From Martinezella rhizogenes (GTDB lineage: Bacteria; Pseudomonadota; Alphaproteobacteria; Rhizobiales; Rhizobiaceae): a DNA stretch of 64,000 nt. Below the pieces are notes generated by a model that worked only from the letters and a program-made list of their open reading frames with translations, ran no database searches and had not been told where the DNA came from. The translations under genes were made by a program, and so were the position numbers. The stretch lies in NCBI RefSeq assembly GCF_000799715.1, contig NZ_JUHG01000011.1:682001-746000 (forward strand), written 5' to 3'. Shown here in pieces: positions 27,267-35,819 of this stretch; within the stretch, counting starts at the first letter, position 1, and each line of letters starts with the position of its first letter.

Positions 27267-29060
27267 TCAAACGAGTTGCCGGCCCTTGGCGTCGATGGCG
27301 TTGGCGACGGCCTCGTCGGTGGCTTCGTCCGGCAGCAGCATTTCGTTATGCGCCTTGCCCGATGGGATCATCGGGAAGCAATTGGCGAGATTGGCGACGC
27401 GGCAATCGAAAATGACCGGCTTGTCGACGTCGATCATCTCCTGGATCATCGCATCGAGATCGCCGGGCTTTTCGCAGCGCAGACCAACGGCGCCATAGGC
27501 CTCCGCCAGCTTGACGAAATCGGGCATGGCTTCCGTATAGGAGTTTGACAGGCGGTTGCCGTGCAGCAGCTGCTGCCATTGGCGCACCATACCCATGTAC
27601 TGGTTGTTCAGGATGAAGATCTTGATTGGCGCATTGTGCTGGATCGCCGCCGACATTTCCTGAATGCACATCTGGATCGAAGCATCGCCGGCGATATCGA
27701 TGACCAGGCTTTCCGGATGGGCGATCTGCACGCCGAGAGCTGCCGGCAGGCCGTAGCCCATGGTGCCGAGGCCGCCCGAGGTCATCCAGCGGTTCGGTTC
27801 CTCGAAGCCGTAGAACTGCGCCGCCCACATCTGGTGCTGGCCGACTTCGGTCGTGATGTAGGTATCGCGATGCTTGGTCAGTTCGTAGAGGCGCTGGATG
27901 GCATATTGCGGCATGATGACATCGCCGCTCTGCTTGTAGGCGAAGGAATTGCGCGCACGCCAACGGGCGATGTTCGCCCACCAGTCGCCGAGACGATCGG
28001 CAGCCGGCTTCTGCGGCAAGGCGCGCCACAGGCGGATCATGTCTTCCAGAACATTGCCGACATCACCGACAATGCCGATATCGACGTGAACGTTCTTGTT
28101 GATCGACGACGGGTCGATGTCGATGTGGATCTTTTTCGAATTCGGCGAAAAGGCATTCAGGCGGCCGGTAATACGGTCGTCGAAACGCGCGCCGATGCAG
28201 ACCATGACGTCGCAATCATGCATCGCCATGTTGGCCTCGTAGGAACCGTGCATGCCGAGCATGCCGAGCCAGCTCTTGCCCGATGCCGGATAGGCGCCGA
28301 GACCCATCAGCGTCGAGGTGATCGGGAAGCCGGTCAGCTCGACCAGTTCGCGCAGCAGCTTCGAGGCTTCCGGTCCGGAATTGACGACACCGCCACCGGA
28401 ATAGATGACCGGTTGGCGCGCATTCGCCATCAGCTCGATGGCCTGCTTGATCTTGTTGAGGTCGCCCTGAAGCTTGGGCTGATAGCTCTTCTGGACATCA
28501 TGCGCTTCCGGCGGCGTATAGGTGCCGGTGGCGAACTGAACGTCTTTCGGAATGTCGACGACAACAGGACCCGGACGGCCGGACTGGGCGATGCGGAATG
28601 CCTCGTGAATGACGGCGGCGAGCTTGTTGACGTCCTTGACCAGCCAGTTGTGCTTGGTGCAAGGCCGCGTGATGCCAACCGTGTCGCATTCCTGGAATGC
28701 GTCCGAGCCGATCAGCGAAGTGGGAACCTGACCGGTCAGGCAGACCAGCGGGATCGAATCCATCAGCGCGTCCTGCAATGGCGTGACCGCATTCGTCGCG
28801 CCGGGACCGGAGGTAACCAGCATGACGCCGACCTTGCCGGTCGAACGGGCATAGCCTTCAGCCGCATGACCCGCGCCCTGTTCGTGGCGAACGAGAATGT
28901 GCTGGATATCGTCCTGCTGGAAGATCTCGTCATAGATCGGAAGAACAGCGCCGCCCGGATAACCGAAGATGTGTTCGACGCCATTGTCCTTGAGCGCCCG
29001 CAACACGATCTCCGCGCCTGTCATCTGATTGCTGCTCGCCTGATTATCTGTGCCGGTCAT
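27267..29060 (-). CDS. ilvB: Acetolactate synthase large (catalytic) subunit
   Basis: This 597-residue thiamine diphosphate enzyme condenses pyruvate to 2-acetolactate, the first common step to valine and leucine, and also makes acetohydroxybutyrate for isoleucine. The TPP-binding domain (GVEHIFGYPGGAVLPIYDEIF, HEQGAGHAAEGYARSTG, with the catalytic Glu in RHEQGAGH) is followed by the FAD-binding middle domain. The C-terminal TPP motif is GDASIQMCIQEMSAAIQHNAPIKIFILNNQYMGMV. GGAAC precedes the ATG. Expression appears set by the leader peptide and attenuator at 29118-29232. Confidence 0.96.
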   Translation of the reverse strand: MTGTDNQASSNQMTGAEIVLRALKDNGVEHIFGYPGGAVLPIYDEIFQQDDIQHILVRHEQGAGHAAEGYARSTGKVGVMLVTSGPGATNAVTPLQDALMDSIPLVCLTGQVPTSLIGSDAFQECDTVGITRPCTKHNWLVKDVNKLAAVIHEAFRIAQSGRPGPVVVDIPKDVQFATGTYTPPEAHDVQKSYQPKLQGDLNKIKQAIELMANARQPVIYSGGGVVNSGPEASKLLRELVELTGFPITSTLMGLGAYPASGKSWLGMLGMHGSYEANMAMHDCDVMVCIGARFDDRITGRLNAFSPNSKKIHIDIDPSSINKNVHVDIGIVGDVGNVLEDMIRLWRALPQKPAADRLGDWWANIARWRARNSFAYKQSGDVIMPQYAIQRLYELTKHRDTYITTEVGQHQMWAAQFYGFEEPNRWMTSGGLGTMGYGLPAALGVQIAHPESLVIDIAGDASIQMCIQEMSAAIQHNAPIKIFILNNQYMGMVRQWQQLLHGNRLSNSYTEAMPDFVKLAEAYGAVGLRCEKPGDLDAMIQEMIDVDKPVIFDCRVANLANCFPMIPSGKAHNEMLLPDEATDEAVANAIDAKGRQLV

Positions 29061-29117
29061 ACGTTTGTTCCGCTATCTGCTAGAGGTTTGGAAAGATGAA
29101 ATCTCGATTTCGGGCAT

Positions 29118-29141
29118 AAAAAAAGGCTCCTTGGGGAGCCT
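29118..29141 (-). terminator. Transcription attenuator of ilvB
   Basis: On the minus strand AGGCTCC, a CCAA loop and GGAGCCT form a 7-base perfect stem ending in TTTTTT. It lies between the leader peptide stop (29176) and the ilvB start (29060). This is the expected intrinsic terminator of an attenuator. Confidence 0.85.
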
Positions 29142-29148
29142 GTTGTCT

Positions 29149-29198
29149 TGCGCATGGGTGGCTATCGCCGGACGGTTACACCATCCTGCCCATGCGCA
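29149..29198 (-). other. Leader RNA pairing segments (1:2 stem)
   Basis: TGCGCATGGG (read on plus, 29149-29158) and CCCATGCGCA (29189-29198) are perfect 10-base complements. One segment lies within the leader reading frame, the other between it and the terminator. A ribosome stalled at the Leu-Ile-Val-Val codons would cover the first segment and change the fold, as in classical attenuators. The alternative antiterminator pairing was not resolved; only a 4-base AGCC/GGCT match was seen. Confidence 0.55.
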
Positions 29199-29232
29199 TT
29201 CCCACCACGATAAGAGCCGTCGAGTTTTTCAT
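29176..29232 (-). CDS. ilvB leader peptide
   Basis: An 18-residue frame reads MKNSTALIVVGMRMGRMV and is followed at once by attenuator structures. Codons 7-10 are Leu-Ile-Val-Val, the three end products of the pathway, and the last codon is Val. No Shine-Dalgarno sequence precedes the ATG. The promoter (29241-29269) places transcription start within about two bases of the A of the ATG, so translation is probably leaderless. Ribosome stalling on scarce charged branched-chain tRNA would allow read-through into ilvB. Confidence 0.75.
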   Translation of the reverse strand: MKNSTALIVVGMRMGRMV

Positions 29233-29240
29233 GGGCTGGA

Positions 29241-29269
29241 GTGATAGACAGAAAATTTCCAAGCGTCAA
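29241..29269 (-). promoter_or_regulatory. Sigma-70-type promoter of the ilvB leader
   Basis: On the minus strand TTGACG (29269-29264) is followed by a 17-base spacer and TATCAC (29246-29241). The -35 has 5 of 6 consensus bases and the spacing is ideal. The predicted +1 is about position 29234, two bases before the leader ATG. Confidence 0.72.
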
Positions 29270-29388
29270 CGCATTCCGCAATAAAAAATCGCGGGGCGCA
29301 CCGCTCCCTTTAAAAAGCACAGCCGCCCGAAAGGGTTTTATTAAGCCGCCATCCCTATGCTCCATTTCCTAACGCTGGGAGTATCCGT

Positions 29389-31428
29389 TTGCTCAATAAC
29401 GACTTGCAGACGTCCGGCAAAGCTGGAGACCTTGATCGCCGTGACGGACTGAAGCCGGGAAATCGTTTCCTCGGCCGCGTCGTCGCGTGCACCGGTTCCA
29501 GGGCAACTATTGCCGCGGTCGCCGAGGATGGCGGCACCGATCTGACCGAGCTGTGGTCCGTCGGCAAGCTCATCTCGATCAGCGTCGGCACCAATCGCGT
29601 CGCGGCCCTCGTCTACGCCATGAATACCGGCAATAGCGGCTGGGGCGAAGGTGAGGACAATCTTTTCCGCATCGAGGTGGAGTTGCTGGGCGAAGTCCGC
29701 GTCGGATTGAGCGGCCGCGAGGAATTTTCGAGCGGCATTTCCGCCTATCCCTATCTCGGAGCGATTGCACACCGCATCCGCGCCGCCGACCTCATGCGTA
29801 TCTATGACGCCGGCAAGGACAGCAGTTGCGTCATCGGCAAGCTGACGCAGGATGAGAGCATCGACGCCGCGATCCATGTCCCCTCGATGCTGGCCAAGCA
29901 TTTTGCCGTGGTCGGCTCGACCGGCGTTGGCAAGTCGACCGCAGTCTCGTTGCTCCTGCACAAGGCGATCGCTTCCGATCCCAAGCTGCGCGTGCTGATC
30001 CTCGACCCTCACAATGAATTCGCCGCCGCCTTCCCCAAGCACTCCGTCGTCATCGATACCGATACGCTCGACCTGCCCTTCTGGCTGATGCGGCTGGAGG
30101 AATTCGCCGAGGTCATCTTTCGCGGTCGTCCGCCGATCGCCGACGAACTGGACATGTTGCGCGACATCATTCCCGAGGCGAAGCGCGCCTTTCGCGGCAG
30201 CGACTCGCCGTTGATGCGCCGCCAGTCCGAGAAAAGCTCGGTGACCGCCGATACGCCAGTACCTTACCGCATGGCCGACCTGCTGGCCCTGATCGACGAG
30301 CGCATCGGCCGGCTTGAGGGGCGCCAGGAAAAACCGCATCTTCGCTCCCTGAAAATGCGCGTCATCTCGGCAATCAACGATCCCCGCTACCATTTCATGT
30401 TCTCCAACAACACGATCAGCGACACGATCATGGAGACGATCGCGCAGATCTTCCGCATTCCGGGCGACGACAAGCCGATCTGCACCTTTCAGCTCGCCGG
30501 CATCCCCTCCGAAGTCGTCAACTCCGTCGCCTCCGTCCTCTGCCGCATGGCCTTCGAACTCACACTCTGGAGCGATGGCGCGATCCACATGCTCGTCGTC
30601 TGCGAGGAGGCGCATCGCTATATCCCGGCCGACCCGACACTCGGCTTCTTCCCGACCCGCCAGGCGATCGCCCGCATTGCCAAGGAAGGCCGTAAATACG
30701 GCGTATCGCTCGGCATCATCACCCAGCGTCCGGGCGAACTCGACCAGACAATCCTGTCGCAATGCTCGACGGTGTTTGCCATGCGCCTGGCCAATGACCG
30801 CGACCAGGACATCATCCGTTCCGCCATTCCGAATTCCTCGATCTCGACCACCAGCTTCCTCTCCTCCATCGGCAACGGCGAAGCCATCGCGTTTGGCGAG
30901 GCGATTGCCGTGCCGATGCGCATGCGCTTCTCCCGCGTCGAGGAGCATCTGCTGCCCAAGGCCAATGGCAGCGTTGCGAGAACGAGCGAGGACACGCCCG
31001 ATACCGTCGACTTGCGCACCGTCGTCAGCCGCATGCGCTCGATCGCGGGCCCCGATATCTCCGCATTCCAGCAGAGCTACGCGGCTTTGAACGACACGGC
31101 GGATGATATGGATGAGGATTTCAACAATGATCATGTCGAACAGCCAGCACCCACACCGCAGCCGACAAGAATTGTCGCGCCGCCGATAGAACCCTATCGA
31201 CCCGACATGCTTCCGCGCGCTCCGGTACCCACCGTCGACACCACACCCCGGACATCGATCGATAGCCGGCTTGCCGAACTACGTCGCGACTATCGTGGCG
31301 AGGACAACTCGGGCAACCAGCCACACCCGGCAAGGGACGTCGCCACGGCGCCACGGCGCGAAGCCGGCCTGTCCCTGCGCGACAGCATCCTGAAGAAGCC
31401 GCTGAGCAGCCTTTATAATAAGGATTGA
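29389..31428 (+). CDS. HerA-like ATPase (DUF87/VirB4-related)
   Basis: This 679-residue P-loop ATPase has an N-terminal HAS-barrel-like region (about 25-110), Walker A at about residues 175-184 (VVGSTGVGKSTAV), Walker B with MLVVCEEAHRYIP, and a sensor/arginine region (GRKYGVSLGIITQRPGELDQTILSQCSTVFAMRLANDRDQ). This is the pattern of HerA hexameric translocases. The last 120 residues are low-complexity, rich in Pro, Asp and Arg, and probably disordered. The start is TTG at 29389, with GGGAG 7 bases upstream. HerA usually pairs with the nuclease NurA; none is nearby. It is divergent from the ilvB leader promoter. Confidence 0.87.
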   Translation: MLNNDLQTSGKAGDLDRRDGLKPGNRFLGRVVACTGSRATIAAVAEDGGTDLTELWSVGKLISISVGTNRVAALVYAMNTGNSGWGEGEDNLFRIEVELLGEVRVGLSGREEFSSGISAYPYLGAIAHRIRAADLMRIYDAGKDSSCVIGKLTQDESIDAAIHVPSMLAKHFAVVGSTGVGKSTAVSLLLHKAIASDPKLRVLILDPHNEFAAAFPKHSVVIDTDTLDLPFWLMRLEEFAEVIFRGRPPIADELDMLRDIIPEAKRAFRGSDSPLMRRQSEKSSVTADTPVPYRMADLLALIDERIGRLEGRQEKPHLRSLKMRVISAINDPRYHFMFSNNTISDTIMETIAQIFRIPGDDKPICTFQLAGIPSEVVNSVASVLCRMAFELTLWSDGAIHMLVVCEEAHRYIPADPTLGFFPTRQAIARIAKEGRKYGVSLGIITQRPGELDQTILSQCSTVFAMRLANDRDQDIIRSAIPNSSISTTSFLSSIGNGEAIAFGEAIAVPMRMRFSRVEEHLLPKANGSVARTSEDTPDTVDLRTVVSRMRSIAGPDISAFQQSYAALNDTADDMDEDFNNDHVEQPAPTPQPTRIVAPPIEPYRPDMLPRAPVPTVDTTPRTSIDSRLAELRRDYRGEDNSGNQPHPARDVATAPRREAGLSLRDSILKKPLSSLYNKD

Positions 31429-31434
31429 TACCGG

Positions 31435-32316
31435 TTACGGACTAACGCGCTCCCAGCTCTCGTCCATCTGGTTGCGAAACCATGTCATTTGCCGCTTGGC
31501 ATATTGCCGCGTCGCGGTCGCACCCGCGTCCAGAACCTCCGCGCGTGTCATCTCACCTCTCAGCATCGCGGCGATCTGCGATACGCCAATCGCCTTCATG
31601 ACGGGCATTTCCGGTGACAGGTTCAACGCCAGCAGCGCTTTCACCTCATCTTCCGCCCCCATGGCAAGCATCTTCTCGAAACGGCCGTTGATGCGCTGAT
31701 GCAAAATAGCGCGATCCGGCAGCACGACGATTTTCCGCGCACGATTGGCGTCGATAATGACGGGGCCTGTCTTGCCCCGAAAAGCCGCGATGGATTGCCC
31801 CGTCGCCTCGATCACCTCCAGGGCACGCACGATACGTTGTCCGTCTTGCGGATTGAGGCTTTCCGCCACGGTGGGATCGCGATTGAGGAGCTCACGATAC
31901 AGCTCGCCAGTCCCCTCCACCAGCAACCGCTCCCGCAGGCGGCTGCGAATCTCCGTAGGGATATCGGGCATGTCGGAAAGCCCACCGGTCAGCGCCTTGA
32001 AATAGAGCCCGGTGCCGCCGACAAAGACAGGCATGCGCCCGTCCTTGCGCAATTGCGCCACCAATGCGGCCGCCTCGCGCAGCCAGAGGCCCGTGGAATA
32101 AGCTTGCCCCGCCGGCACATGGCCGTAAAGATGATGCGGAATGCCAGCCATATCCGCTTCAGACGGACGGGCCGTCAGCACGCTGAGCGTATCATAAACC
32201 TGCATGCTGTCGGCATTGACCACAACGCCGCCATGCGCGCGCGCCAATTCCACCGCAAGCGCGGACTTGCCGCTGGCGGTCGGCCCGGTTATCAGGATCG
32301 CGTCGATATCGCTCAT
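31435..32316 (-). CDS. miaA: tRNA dimethylallyltransferase
   Basis: MiaA transfers a dimethylallyl group to A37 of tRNAs that read UNN codons. The 293-residue enzyme has the P-loop GPTASGKSAL at residues 11-20, NADSMQVYDTLSVLTARPSEADM, VGGTGLYFKALTGGLSDMP and, near the C-terminus, TRQYAKRQMTWFRNQ. The ATG at 32316 lies 13 bases from the divergent serB ATG; an alternative ATG at 32331 would overlap it. No good ribosome site is visible for either. Confidence 0.95.
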   Translation of the reverse strand: MSDIDAILITGPTASGKSALAVELARAHGGVVVNADSMQVYDTLSVLTARPSEADMAGIPHHLYGHVPAGQAYSTGLWLREAAALVAQLRKDGRMPVFVGGTGLYFKALTGGLSDMPDIPTEIRSRLRERLLVEGTGELYRELLNRDPTVAESLNPQDGQRIVRALEVIEATGQSIAAFRGKTGPVIIDANRARKIVVLPDRAILHQRINGRFEKMLAMGAEDEVKALLALNLSPEMPVMKAIGVSQIAAMLRGEMTRAEVLDAGATATRQYAKRQMTWFRNQMDESWERVSP

Positions 32317-32329
32317 AGGATTTCTGATC

Positions 32330-33220
32330 ATGGCCTTCGTTGCCACGCTTATTGCCAATCCGTCAAACCCCGTTCTCGCTCCGGCCATCGCCGAACGGGC
32401 ATCGGACGCCGTCAACGCTTCGGGACTCTATTGGCTGGCGGACGGCATCGCTTGCGATATCGCGTTACGCGACGGCGCTGACCTGCAGGCCGCTGAAGCC
32501 AACATTCTCGCCGTCATCGGCAGCGCGCCGATCGATCTGGTTATCCAGGATGCGGAGACGCGGCGCAAGAAGCTGCTGATCGCTGACATGGATTCGACCA
32601 TGATCGGAGAGGAGTGCATTGATGAACTGGCAGCCGAGGTCGGCCTCAAGGATAAGGTCGCAACGATTACCGCCCGCGCCATGAACGGCGAGATCGCCTT
32701 CGAGCCGGCGCTGCGCGAGCGCGTCGCTCTTCTGAAAGGTCTGCCGATCTCTGTTGTCGACGAGGTCATTGCCAAGCGCATTACCCTCACCCCGGGAGGA
32801 CCCGAACTGATCGCCACGATGAAGGCGAAGGGCTACTACGCCGCCCTCGTCTCCGGCGGATTCACCGTCTTCACGAGCCGCATCGCCGCGACGCTCGGTT
32901 TCGATGAGGACCGTGCCAACATCCTGCTGGAAGATAACGGCATTCTGACGGGCCTTGTCGCCGAACCGATCCTCGGCAAGCAGGCCAAGGTCGACGCGCT
33001 CAACGATATCGCCGAAAAGCTCGGCATCTCCACGAATGATGCTCTCGCCGTCGGCGACGGCGCCAACGATCTCGGCATGCTGCAACTCGCCGGCTCCGGC
33101 GTCGCCCTGCACGCCAAACCATCCGTTGCCGCAGAAGCCAAGATGCGTATCGATCACGGCGACCTGACCGCCCTGCTCTACATCCAGGGCTACCGCAAGA
33201 GTGATTTCGTCAGGGCATAA
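32330..33220 (+). CDS. serB: Phosphoserine phosphatase
   Basis: This 296-residue HAD-family enzyme makes L-serine from phosphoserine in the last step of serine synthesis. An N-terminal regulatory region of about 75 residues precedes the phosphatase motif I IADMDSTM (Asp86 nucleophile and Asp88). Motif II lies near ALVSGGFTVFT, and motif IV is AVGDGANDLGMLQLAGSGVAL. AGGA is 9 bases before the ATG. The start codons of serB and miaA are 13 bases apart, so each promoter lies inside the other gene. Confidence 0.95.
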   Translation: MAFVATLIANPSNPVLAPAIAERASDAVNASGLYWLADGIACDIALRDGADLQAAEANILAVIGSAPIDLVIQDAETRRKKLLIADMDSTMIGEECIDELAAEVGLKDKVATITARAMNGEIAFEPALRERVALLKGLPISVVDEVIAKRITLTPGGPELIATMKAKGYYAALVSGGFTVFTSRIAATLGFDEDRANILLEDNGILTGLVAEPILGKQAKVDALNDIAEKLGISTNDALAVGDGANDLGMLQLAGSGVALHAKPSVAAEAKMRIDHGDLTALLYIQGYRKSDFVRA

Positions 33221-33255
33221 TTTCGGCGGGACCCCATCAAGGATCGTATGCCATC

Positions 33256-33831
33256 ATGATCATTGCCGAAACCGAACGCCTCATCATCCGCAACTGGCGC
33301 GATGAGGATCGCGATCTCGCCTATGAGATCAATTCCGACGATAAGGTGATGGAGTTCTATCCATTTCGACGCAATCGCGCGGAAGCGGATGCATTTTTCG
33401 AGCGGGTCCGCTCCATGATCGCCGACACTGGTCTTGGCCTCTATGTGTTGGAGCTCAAGGCCAGTGGTGAGGCCATCAGATATTGCGGGCTGATGCGGAC
33501 AGATCATCTGGAGCCGTTCGTGACGGTAGGCACAGTCGAGATCGGCTGGCGGCTGGCGACACCGTTCTGGGGCAAGGGGTTTGTCAGTGAAGCGGCCCGG
33601 GCGTTGCTCGCCCATGGCCTCCAAACGCTCAATCTCGACCGGATCGTTTCCTTCGCCGTCCACAACAATGTCAGATCGACGGCCGTGATGGAGCGGATCG
33701 GCATGCATCGTGTCGAAGGCGGCGATTTCGATCACCCCGGCGTTCCCGATACCCATCCGCACCTGAAGCGCCATGTTCTCTATAGCCTGACCGCCGCCGA
33801 ATGGCGGCTGCGGCAAGCGTCGAAAGACTAA
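33256..33831 (+). CDS. GNAT acetyltransferase (RimJ/RimL type)
   Basis: This 191-residue acetyltransferase of the Acetyltransf_3 branch opens ETERLIIRNWRDEDRDLAYEIN. The acetyl-CoA segment is EIGWRLATPFWGKGFVSEAARALLAHGLQTL, and it ends with RSTAVMERIGMHRVEGGDFDHPGVP. Proteins of this shape acetylate protein N-termini, spermidine or small molecules; the substrate is not known. It is 35 bases behind serB and stops 3 bases before the convergent protease gene. Confidence 0.87.
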   Translation: MIIAETERLIIRNWRDEDRDLAYEINSDDKVMEFYPFRRNRAEADAFFERVRSMIADTGLGLYVLELKASGEAIRYCGLMRTDHLEPFVTVGTVEIGWRLATPFWGKGFVSEAARALLAHGLQTLNLDRIVSFAVHNNVRSTAVMERIGMHRVEGGDFDHPGVPDTHPHLKRHVLYSLTAAEWRLRQASKD

Positions 33832-33834
33832 CGA

Positions 33835-35601
33835 CTATTCCAGCGCCACGGCGATGAAACGCAGGTCACCACTCGGAGACGCGATCATCAACTGCGCGTT
33901 GCGCCGGCCCTCCCGCTTCAGCGATGCAACCTTCTCCGAGGCGGCCGTTGGCGTCTGCACGAATTCCTGAGCCACTTCCACGACGACATCGCCGGGCTTC
34001 AGCCCTTTCTCGGCTGCGGCCGACCCCGGAGCAACCTCGGTGACGACAACGCCGTCGACGCTGTCGGCGATGCCGAAGCTCTTGCGGTTTTCGGCGTTCA
34101 GTGTTGCGAGCTTCATGCCAAGCACGCTCTGGGCAGCCTGCTGCTGCGGTGCCTGCTGTTGCTGGTCCCCGCCCTGATCCTGACCGTCCATGCCGTCGTC
34201 GCCGTCGTCATTCCCGTCTGGATTGATGACGCCGTCACTACCGCCGTTGCCGCTACCATTGTCGTCAGGCGCGAGCCGTGGCGTCTTGTTCTTGTCGTCA
34301 CCACCACCCTTGTCGTTGGTCGCCGCCGCCGCCTGATCGCTGTCCTCGAGCCGGCCGAGCGTGACCTTGACGGTCTGCTGCTTGCCGTCGCGCATGATGA
34401 CCACGTCGACTGCCTTGCCCACCGGGCTTTCGGCAACGACACGCGGCAGGTCGCGCATTTCATCCACATCCTTGCCATCGAATTTCAAGATGACGTCACC
34501 GGCCTTGATCGAGCCATTGTCGACAGGGCCGCCCTTGATGACGCCAGCCACTAGAGCGCCCTTGGCGCCATCCAGGCCGAGGCTGTTGGCGACATCGTCG
34601 GTGACCGGTTGAATGCGCACGCCGAGCCAGCCACGGCGGGTCTCGCCGAAATCCATGAGCTGCTTGACGACACCCTCGGCCAGCTCGGACGGCACGGCAA
34701 AGCCGATGCCGATGGAACCGCCGCTGGGTGAAATGATGGCCGTGTTGATGCCGATCACCTCGCCCTTCATGTTGAAAAGCGGTCCGCCGGAGTTACCCTT
34801 GTTGATGGCCGCATCCGTCTGGATGAAATTGTCATAAGGTCCGGCGTTGATGTTGCGGCCGCGCGCAGAGACGATACCGACCGACACCGAGCCGCCGAGC
34901 CCGAAGGGATTGCCGATGGCCATGACCCAATCGCCGATCCGCATCTTGGCGGAATCGCCGAATTTCACTGACACCAGCGGCCGTTTCGACTCCACCTTGA
35001 GCACGGAAAGATCGGTCTTCGTGTCGGTGCCGATCAACCGTGCCTTCAGCTTGTTGCCGTTCGGAAAGATCACCTCGATATCGTCGGCGCCTTCGATGAC
35101 GTGATTGTTGGTGACGATATAACCCGTGGGATCGATGACGAAACCGGAGCCGAGCGAGCTGACCTTGCGGTTGCTGTTGTCGTTGTTCCGGTTCTTGAAG
35201 AAGTCGTTGAAGAAATCCTGGAACGGCGAATTGTCGGGCACCTTGGGATTTGCCGGGCCATCACCCTCATCCTTGATCTTCTGCGACGTCGAAATATTGA
35301 CCACCGCATCGAGCAGGCCGGATGCCAGATCGGCGACGGAGGCCGGGCCGGCATTCATCGCCGGATTACCAGCGATCGCGGGCGCGGCGGCTGGATTGGT
35401 CGTCGTCGCGGTCGAGGCGCCCGTCGGAGCCTGAACCGGATTGGTTGCTGTTGCTGGCTCCTGATTATCGGAGGTCGAGGGAGTTTGTGCCGTCTGCGCA
35501 CGCGCCTGTTCGACACTGCCCAGGACGGGGCCGGCAATCAGCGCCACGCTGGCCAGAAGAGCGAACGAACGTCTGAAAGGCAGGCGAATGGTCAAGGCCA
35601 T
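33835..35601 (-). CDS. DegP/HtrA-type periplasmic serine protease with long linker
   Basis: This 588-residue Do-family protease has a signal peptide (about 1-35), then a low-complexity Thr/Ala/Pro stretch, then the trypsin-like domain with catalytic His167 (TNNHVIEGADD), Asp197 (TKTDLSVLKV) and Ser271 (INKGNSGGPLFN). PDZ1 (about 300-400) and PDZ2 (about 490-585) follow. Between the PDZ domains lies an unusual linker of about 70 residues rich in Gly, Asp, Asn and Gln (from GGGDDKNK to a QQQQ tract). GAGG lies 8 bases before the ATG. It removes misfolded periplasmic proteins. It has its own transcript, because a terminator follows hflC. Confidence 0.94.
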   Translation of the reverse strand: MALTIRLPFRRSFALLASVALIAGPVLGSVEQARAQTAQTPSTSDNQEPATATNPVQAPTGASTATTTNPAAAPAIAGNPAMNAGPASVADLASGLLDAVVNISTSQKIKDEGDGPANPKVPDNSPFQDFFNDFFKNRNNDNSNRKVSSLGSGFVIDPTGYIVTNNHVIEGADDIEVIFPNGNKLKARLIGTDTKTDLSVLKVESKRPLVSVKFGDSAKMRIGDWVMAIGNPFGLGGSVSVGIVSARGRNINAGPYDNFIQTDAAINKGNSGGPLFNMKGEVIGINTAIISPSGGSIGIGFAVPSELAEGVVKQLMDFGETRRGWLGVRIQPVTDDVANSLGLDGAKGALVAGVIKGGPVDNGSIKAGDVILKFDGKDVDEMRDLPRVVAESPVGKAVDVVIMRDGKQQTVKVTLGRLEDSDQAAAATNDKGGGDDKNKTPRLAPDDNGSGNGGSDGVINPDGNDDGDDGMDGQDQGGDQQQQAPQQQAAQSVLGMKLATLNAENRKSFGIADSVDGVVVTEVAPGSAAAEKGLKPGDVVVEVAQEFVQTPTAASEKVASLKREGRRNAQLMIASPSGDLRFIAVALE

Positions 35602-35743
35602 CAGGCATCCTCATCGAGAAAGGGAAATCTTGTATAAGCATCACCATAAGGCGGAATGATGAAGCGTGTAATCATCTTTTTGCGATATCCCCGCAGCTCC
35701 CTCCAACCTTTACAATCATGGTAAAGCTGACACGGGCCGGCAC

Positions 35744-35775
35744 AAAAACAAGGGGCCGCCAACCGGCAGCCCCTC
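35744..35775 (-). terminator. Terminator of the hflK-hflC operon
   Basis: On the minus strand GGGGCTGCC, a GGTT loop and GGCGGCCCC form a stem with one mismatch, followed by a T-rich TTGTTTTTG. It lies about 45 bases past the hflC stop and separates it from the protease gene. Confidence 0.65.
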
Positions 35776-35819
35776 GAATTTCAGCTATTTGTCCCACGTC
35801 AATTCGCGGGTGTCGCCGT

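Noticed and set aside
27561..29099. 512-residue frame opposite ilvB
   Set aside because: Antisense shadow of a fully conserved enzyme; no domain recognised.
29341..31134. 597-residue frame opposite the HerA-like gene
   Set aside because: Antisense shadow; the plus strand carries all HerA motifs and a ribosome site.
35602..35819. Small DUF2065 gene often found between hflC and degP
   Set aside because: No minus-strand frame of the right size or membrane pattern is present; a terminator occupies the gap.
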